A stretch of 64,000 nt of DNA from Carnegiea gigantea (taxonomy: Eukaryota > Streptophyta > Magnoliopsida > Caryophyllales > Cactaceae): contig JAKOGI010003085.1 in NCBI GenBank assembly GCA_029747015.1, positions 1 to 64,000 of the forward strand. Reading direction: 5' to 3'. Within the stretch, counting starts at the first letter, position 1. Each line of letters starts with the position of its first letter. Below are positions 58,637-64,000 of the stretch, in pieces. Under the pieces are notes generated by a model. That model had not been told where the DNA came from, did not search any database, and was given only the letters and a program-made list of their open reading frames with translations. Both the position numbers and the translations under genes were made by a program.

Positions 58637-61600
58637 ATGGCTACATGTTCACATTGCACAGCTATTATGTGGATCGAGGAAAGGGTTAGAAACAGTAGTA
58701 TCATAAACTTGAGATTCAATTTGTGTTGTCAAAGTGGACAAGTCATTCTGTCCTTACTTCCACCATCACCCTAATTTCTTGAATCATTATTGTCAAACCA
58801 ACATTTCCTTCACAATATTAGAATCTACAACTCTATGCTCTCATTCACTTCCATGAGGGGAAGAATTGACAACAGTGCCAATGATGGTAAAAGCCCGTAT
58901 GTTTTCCAAATAAATGGTAGCAATCACCATAAAATTGGATCCTTGCTCCCACGACCTGGATTACTCCCAAAGTTTGCACAGTTATACATCTATGATACTA
59001 GCAATGAACTGTCAAATCGAATGAGTGCACTTAGGGCATCTGGTTGTTCTGGCATTAGAGCTGACATTAAGGGTTGCAACAAATATTGGATTCAGTTAAT
59101 TCGTATGCTGTTGTATTTAGAAGAGCTCGCAACATGTTACGTGACCATGGCGAGGTTTTTGATTTGTGAATTTGAATCATCTAAGCAAGAGAGGGCAGGA
59201 AATATACTAGACCTACTGCAGAAGAGGTTGCTCGACTATTGGTGGGGGATGGAACTGAGCACTTTGGATCCTAAGATGTCATTATGTAGAAAATGGATCG
59301 AACCTTGTAGAGGATAGATGCGATTTATCCATCATACACGCCTTTACACTATCCTCTTTTGTTTCTGTACGACACTGATGGATGGAGTCCAGACATACCA
59401 AGAATGACTAGCTCCAGCAACTCGAGATCAACAGTTACAATAAGGGAATTTCATGTGTTTCACATCTAAGATCGAGTGGGTGAATCTGTAGTTATCAAGA
59501 AGAGTGGTCGGTTGGGCCAACAATTCTATGCATATGCATGGGCTGCCATTGAGCAACATAGGCTTAGATGGTATCAAAATCATCAAAGTCGCCTATAGAT
59601 AGAATTGTACAGTGGCATTCAAGATACAATTAACGTATGTGATGTTAATGTAGAATCAACAGGGTGGAGATATATTCTACCATCTTCTTTCACTTGAGGG
59701 CTATGTTATATTATGCAACATTATCGGGAGACAATTGCAATTTGCCGTGCAATGGGGCCTTCAGATTTCTTTGTCACATTCACATGTAATCCAAATTGGC
59801 TTGAAACCACCCATGCACTATTGCCTGGTGAACGATCAAAGGACATACTAGATCTTATACCTCAAGTTTTCAGAATTATGTCACGATAATTACTCGATGA
59901 TTTTAAGATGAAACAAATCTTTGGAGCAATCATTGCTGGTGAGTTCCTGACACTATCGTACACATTATTTTTCTTTAAAATATATTCAATGCACTAATTG
60001 TGCCCACTGTATCTTTTAGAGAAGTATATGATGTTGAATTCTATAAGCGTGGCCTTCCCGATGCTCATATTCTCTTAATAATAGCAATGCAAGATAAGAT
60101 TACCTGTCTAGAAGATGTTGATAGGCTAATAAGTGTTGAAATTCCTTATCAGACTACGGACCCTCTAGCATATGATACCGTCACAATATTTATGATACAT
60201 AGGCTATGTGTATCATGCTTTATTGACAGAAAATGCTCAAAATGTTATCCAAAAAGATTTTGCAGTCAAACAACATTTGATAAGCACGACTTCCCTCAAC
60301 ATTGAAGGCAGCGTACTCCTCAACAAGTGGTCGTGAATGATCGAGAAATTGATAATCAATAGGTGGTCCCCTACAATAGATCTATGCATAAAATATGATG
60401 CTCACATGAATGTCAAGCATGTAGCTATCCGTAGCATGGTGAAATACATATATAAGTATGTACATAAAGGTCATGATCGCATTACTGTTGCCATTGAAGG
60501 CAATACAACACATCATAATGGTGAGCAAACTTGACAAGATAGAGGCAGGAATGAAATCCAATAATATTTGGATTGCAACTATGTATCTGCACTTGAGTCA
60601 TGCTCGTGTATTTTTGAGTTCAGCTTACAACATCAATACCCTTACGTACAAAAACTTCAATACCACTTACCTGGAGAATAATTAGCCATGTTTAATCATA
60701 GAGAGGACGTCTTTAGTATTGCAAATGAACCAGATGCACAGAAAGCAATGTTTACAACGTGGTTTGAAGCATATAAGGAGTACCTAGAAGCTTGATAGGC
60801 CACATATCTTAACTTCCCTATACAATAGGTATAGAATCATTACTCTAAAACATGGACAAAGCATCAAAAACTCTATTCAATTAGCCAATTTTCGTTTGTA
60901 AATCCAAATTGTGGAGAATGATATTATTTGAGATTGCTTCCTATAAAGGTTCGTGGGGAAACTCGCTTTGAAGATATTGGTACAATACACGGTGTCTTAT
61001 ACCATACATTTAAGTTAGCATGAGTGCCATTGGGTTTGCTCAATAACAATGGTTAATGGCATGCTACCTTGGATGAAGTATCAACCTGGGCTTTAGGCAT
61101 TCAACTGTGAAATTTGTTTTGCTCTATGTTGATGTTCTCTGAGATTGCTGACCTAGTTAAGTTGTGGGATGCAAATTGGGTCCATCTAACAGGCGATCTT
61201 CTCTATACTACAAGATGGCAAATAGGAAACCTTGATGTGCATTTATCATCTATCAAGTTGCAGAATCTTAGACTGCTTGAGATAGAATGCATCTTAAAAA
61301 GAAATGGAAGATTAGTACAACATTTTCCTTCAATGCCGCTCCCTTCTATCCAGGCTGCAGTTCGTGCAATAAATCAACTTATTATAGACGAACTGGATTG
61401 TGATACAAATTTGGAAACATCAAGATTTTGAACATTAGTAAGAGGGTTAAACTCAGATCAATATCATGTTTTCATATAAGTACTCGATACTCATAATAAA
61501 GGTATACGAGGTTGTTTTTCGTATATCGTGGTGGTGGAATAGGAAAGACTTATATATAGAATACCTTAATTTCTATGTTCTGATTAGAAAAGCATATTGT

Positions 61601-62855
61601 CTTGCTATAGCATCATTAGGAATTGCTTCTTTATTGCTATCAGGAGGGAAAATACAACCTTATGAGACTCAGTTTGTAACTTTTATAAGAGATCTAAATG
61701 TGCAGATCTCATCCATGAATCAATGTTGATTATCTGGGATGAAGCACCAATGATGACTCATTTGGCATTAGAAGCAGTGGATTGTCACCTCAAGGATATT
61801 TGCTATTATCAAAATGCTTCTGGATGGAAACTAGTCCTTCTCGGGGGGCATTTTAGACTAATACTTCCAGTGATTACACATGGGAGTCGCAAAGTTATCG
61901 TTGCGGATATGCTCTACCGAGCAACATTTTGGAATGAATGTAGTATTACGCACTTGCGTATAAAGATAAGGCTACAACAAATAGATGAATCCAACGAGAC
62001 TATGTGAAAAGTAGAAGAATTTGCTCGATGGATATTATAAGTTGGGGAAGGTCAAGTGCAAAGAATTTCAATTTTAGATGATGGAAAGCCAAATTGGATT
62101 AGGTCACCAGATGATGGAAAGCCAAATTGGAATGCCGAGAATGGTCTGCATAATTTGATCACATCAATTTATCCCAATTTTGATAATAAATAAGAAGATT
62201 GGTCATATCTTCATGAACGAGGGATTCTTGCACCTACAAATGATGATATTGATGAAATAAATACAATCATGTTGTCTATGCTCCCTAGAGATATCAAGAG
62301 CTATATGAGTTGTGATGCCCTTTCCAACTCTAACGATTGAGGTCCTTTTAGAAGACATAGAACCCCCTAAATTGTTGCATTCCCTAAAGATTTCTAAATT
62401 ACCAAATCATTATTTAGATCTTAAGTCACTGTGCCTGTTATATTATTAAGAAATTTGAATCAATCGACAAGGTTATGCAATGGTACTCGATTGATTGTTA
62501 GTGAAATGAGGATAGAGTGATTGAGGCCAAAGTAATAAACTCAAAAGTTAGAGAAACTGTCCTACTAACTAGAATTAATTTAACCCCATCTAATCTTCTA
62601 GATCTACAGCTCAGAAGAAGACAATTCCCTTTAAAACTAGCATTTGCAATGACAATCAATAAAAGTCTGGGGCAAACATTGAATAGAGTTAGCGTGTACC
62701 TTCCAAGGCCTGCGTTTAGCCATGACTAACTTTATGTTGCATTGTCACGTGTTTCATCTCCTTCTGCATTAAAAGTATTACTTTGTAATAAGAGAGGCGT
62801 TCCAGTAGATGTTACCAAAAATCTGGTGTATAGGGATGTATTGGACCATTTGTAG
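58637..62855 (+). pseudogene. Helitron RepHel, unit 3 (most complete copy)
   Basis: ATG at 58637 (MATCSHCTAIMWIEERVRNS) begins the zinc-finger region. A 175-codon open segment (58790-59317) covers LSFTSMRGRIDNSANDGKS, LLPRPGLLPKFAQLYIYDTS (20) and a frame-shifted tail. Then come the Helitron N domain in pieces (59330-59935), the 83-nt intron (59939-60021) and the Rep core 60000-60305, where the HUH segment reads GLPDAHILL (first His changed to Asp). The tyrosine motif KYIYKYVHKGHD is near 60440-60475. The helicase keeps Walker A RGGGIGKT (61527-61550) and Walker B IIWDEAP (61730-61752), then LGGHFRLILPVI, LRIKIRLQQ and INKSLGQTLNRVSVYLPRPA (about 62655). Stop TAG at 62853. Several stops and shifts remain, so it is not functional. 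Confidence 0.88.
59939..60021 (+). other. 83-nt intron in RepHel, unit 3
   Basis: GTGAG donor. The acceptor reads TTTTAGAG instead of TTTTACAG. Same length as in units 1 and 2. Confidence 0.72.
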
Positions 62856-63060
62856 ATTATTATATCATACAATTTATTTGTTTTACCTATTACATTCAGG
62901 ATGCTTAGTTAGTCCCTTTTCAATCATATAATAATGGTGTTATTTACATTAATATTCTTTCCTTCGTAATTACGATGTGTTCGCTGTGTTATAATTATAC
63001 TTTTCTGTTTTCTTTTATTTATTTATGATTACAGACATGTTAGGTTTAGTAAATACTTCT
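62856..63060 (+). other. Spacer between RepHel and RPA-like gene, unit 3
   Basis: AT-rich, colinear with 16264-16458 and 53066-53270. No gene. Confidence 0.6.
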
Positions 63061-64000
63061 ATGCCTATATGTGCCATCAATTGTTGTAATAGATCTGTGA
63101 CATTAATTATTCGACTCATGCAATCAATGACTGTTCAAGTATATGAGCAATGCACATTGTGGAAAGTTATATTCATAGACTATCAGGTATTGGATTGTTA
63201 TGCTGAAAAATTCCCTAACATTACATGTATGTTGCTTACCAATGCACTTGATTGTTTTATAGTGTTATGAGATCTTCGGCGACATTGGAGGCAATGCTGA
63301 TATTACTCGATGGAGATCTATACTCGATGTTGCCAAAGTTTACCACATCTCTAGGCTCTCATTTGATGCTACGACAGATGGCGAAAGGAATGTGGTCACC
63401 AACAATTTCAAATTGATTTTTACGCCGAGAACGAGACTTCTTGGTTCCATTGATGATTGTCTTCATATTCTCTGCTAGCCCTTACCAGCTTTTGTATCGT
63501 TCATCGATGTACTATGACGTCTACGAACCCGTGATAATGTTGTAGGTACGTATACGTTATACAACAAAGTTTGCTACCCAAATTTCTGCATATATGTCTT
63601 CTCAAGTATATATAATGTTTTCATTTCCTTTTATTGTATAGACGTCAATGGCATGGTGGTTCCTATATCCCCTTTAGAAATGACAAGAGATAGGGGTACT
63701 GTAAGGTGAGAATTATTACTTTGTGACATGCAGTATGTATTTTTATTAGGTAATATTTTTCCTATTTGTTAACGCATTTTAATTATATAAAGATTCCTAC
63801 ATTAATACATATATGTAGGTTGCACCCATTGAGGCTAACTTTATGGGGAGATTTTGTGGAAGTTGAGGGCATCTATCTTCAGCTACATTTGACTACTAAA
63901 AATATACTTTTTGCTTCCAGAGTGCACATTAGAGATGATCAAGGTATCCTTACATCTACTTGATATACTTTCATTCATAAAATTGTCTAATTTTCATTAT
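63061..64000 (+). pseudogene. Helitron RPA-like protein, unit 3 (5' part, runs off window)
   Basis: ATG at 63061 (MPICAINCCNRSVTLIIRLM). First OB-like segment QVYEQCTLWKVIFIDYQ; then, after a probable intron, ADITRWRSILDVAKVYHISR (about 63296), NVVTNNFKLIFTPRTRLLGS (about 63388), a probable second intron, ISPLEMTRDRGTVR-like (about 63670) and LTLWGDFVEVEG (about 63832) followed by LFASRVHIRDDQG (about 63905). LTLWG...A/E and the SRV-x-I-RD-x-QG segment are typical of RPA-type OB folds. This is the clearest RPA-like copy in the window. Confidence 0.75.

Larger units (their letters stand above)
55592..64000 (+). mobile_element. Helitron array, unit 3 (continues past the window)
   Basis: It starts at the T after the CTAG of unit 2 and is colinear with unit 1 up to about 17300. 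It has no large insertion in the window and is the best copy to use as a scaffold for the family. RepHel is complete in extent, but carries stops and frameshifts. The RPA-like gene runs off the end. Confidence 0.85.

Noticed and set aside
58790..59317. 175-codon frame as an intact gene
   Set aside because: It is an uninterrupted slice of the RepHel pseudogene. Homology shifts frame before its end.

Overview
The window is AT-rich plant nuclear DNA, probably from a flowering plant, made almost entirely of decayed, nested transposable elements. No intact host gene, tRNA, rRNA or CRISPR array was seen. The identification rests on plant-type Helitron RepHel and RPA-like coding remnants, Ty3/Gypsy LTR retrotransposons of two kinds (Athila/Tat-like and Tekay/Del-like), GT-AG introns and plant-type primer-binding sites. 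The species cannot be named from the sequence.

The backbone is a head-to-tail array of three copies of one autonomous-type Helitron: unit 1 (5560-27556), unit 2 (27557-55591) and unit 3 (55592 to beyond the window end). Each unit has a spacer of about 110-130 bp, a TCTATATTATAA-like 5' end, a leader of about 2.5-3 kb with a TATA box, a RepHel gene (zinc finger, Helitron N domain, 83-nt intron, HUH and two-tyrosine Rep motifs, PIF1-like helicase), an RPA-like gene with OB-fold and zinc-ribbon regions, then a short hairpin and CTAG. Without later insertions each unit is about 9.6-9.8 kb. All copies carry stops, frameshifts and deletions. Unit 3 keeps the best helicase motifs.

Upstream (1-5559) are repeated pieces of a related sequence: a 1.4-kb direct repeat (38-1431 and 3622-4995, with a partial third copy), 114-bp motifs starting with the same Helitron-like 5' end, a 47-bp minisatellite and simple repeats.

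Later insertions interrupt the array. Unit 1 holds a solo Tekay-like LTR (6066-9650) and a gag-only Tat-like element A (17433-26228), whose own 5' LTR holds a second solo LTR (18373-21353). Unit 2 holds a rearranged Athila/Tat-like element B (33036-52164). Its gag-pol lies on the minus strand, but its left end is an inverted 3' piece with a truncated LTR. A complete Tekay-like element D (39909-50891) sits inside B's 5' LTR. Target-site duplications were read for both solo LTRs, A and D. Sister Helitron units supply the empty sites, giving the order: Helitron array first, then A, B and the first solo LTR, then the second solo LTR and D.

Most open frames in the window are chance frames in these dead elements.
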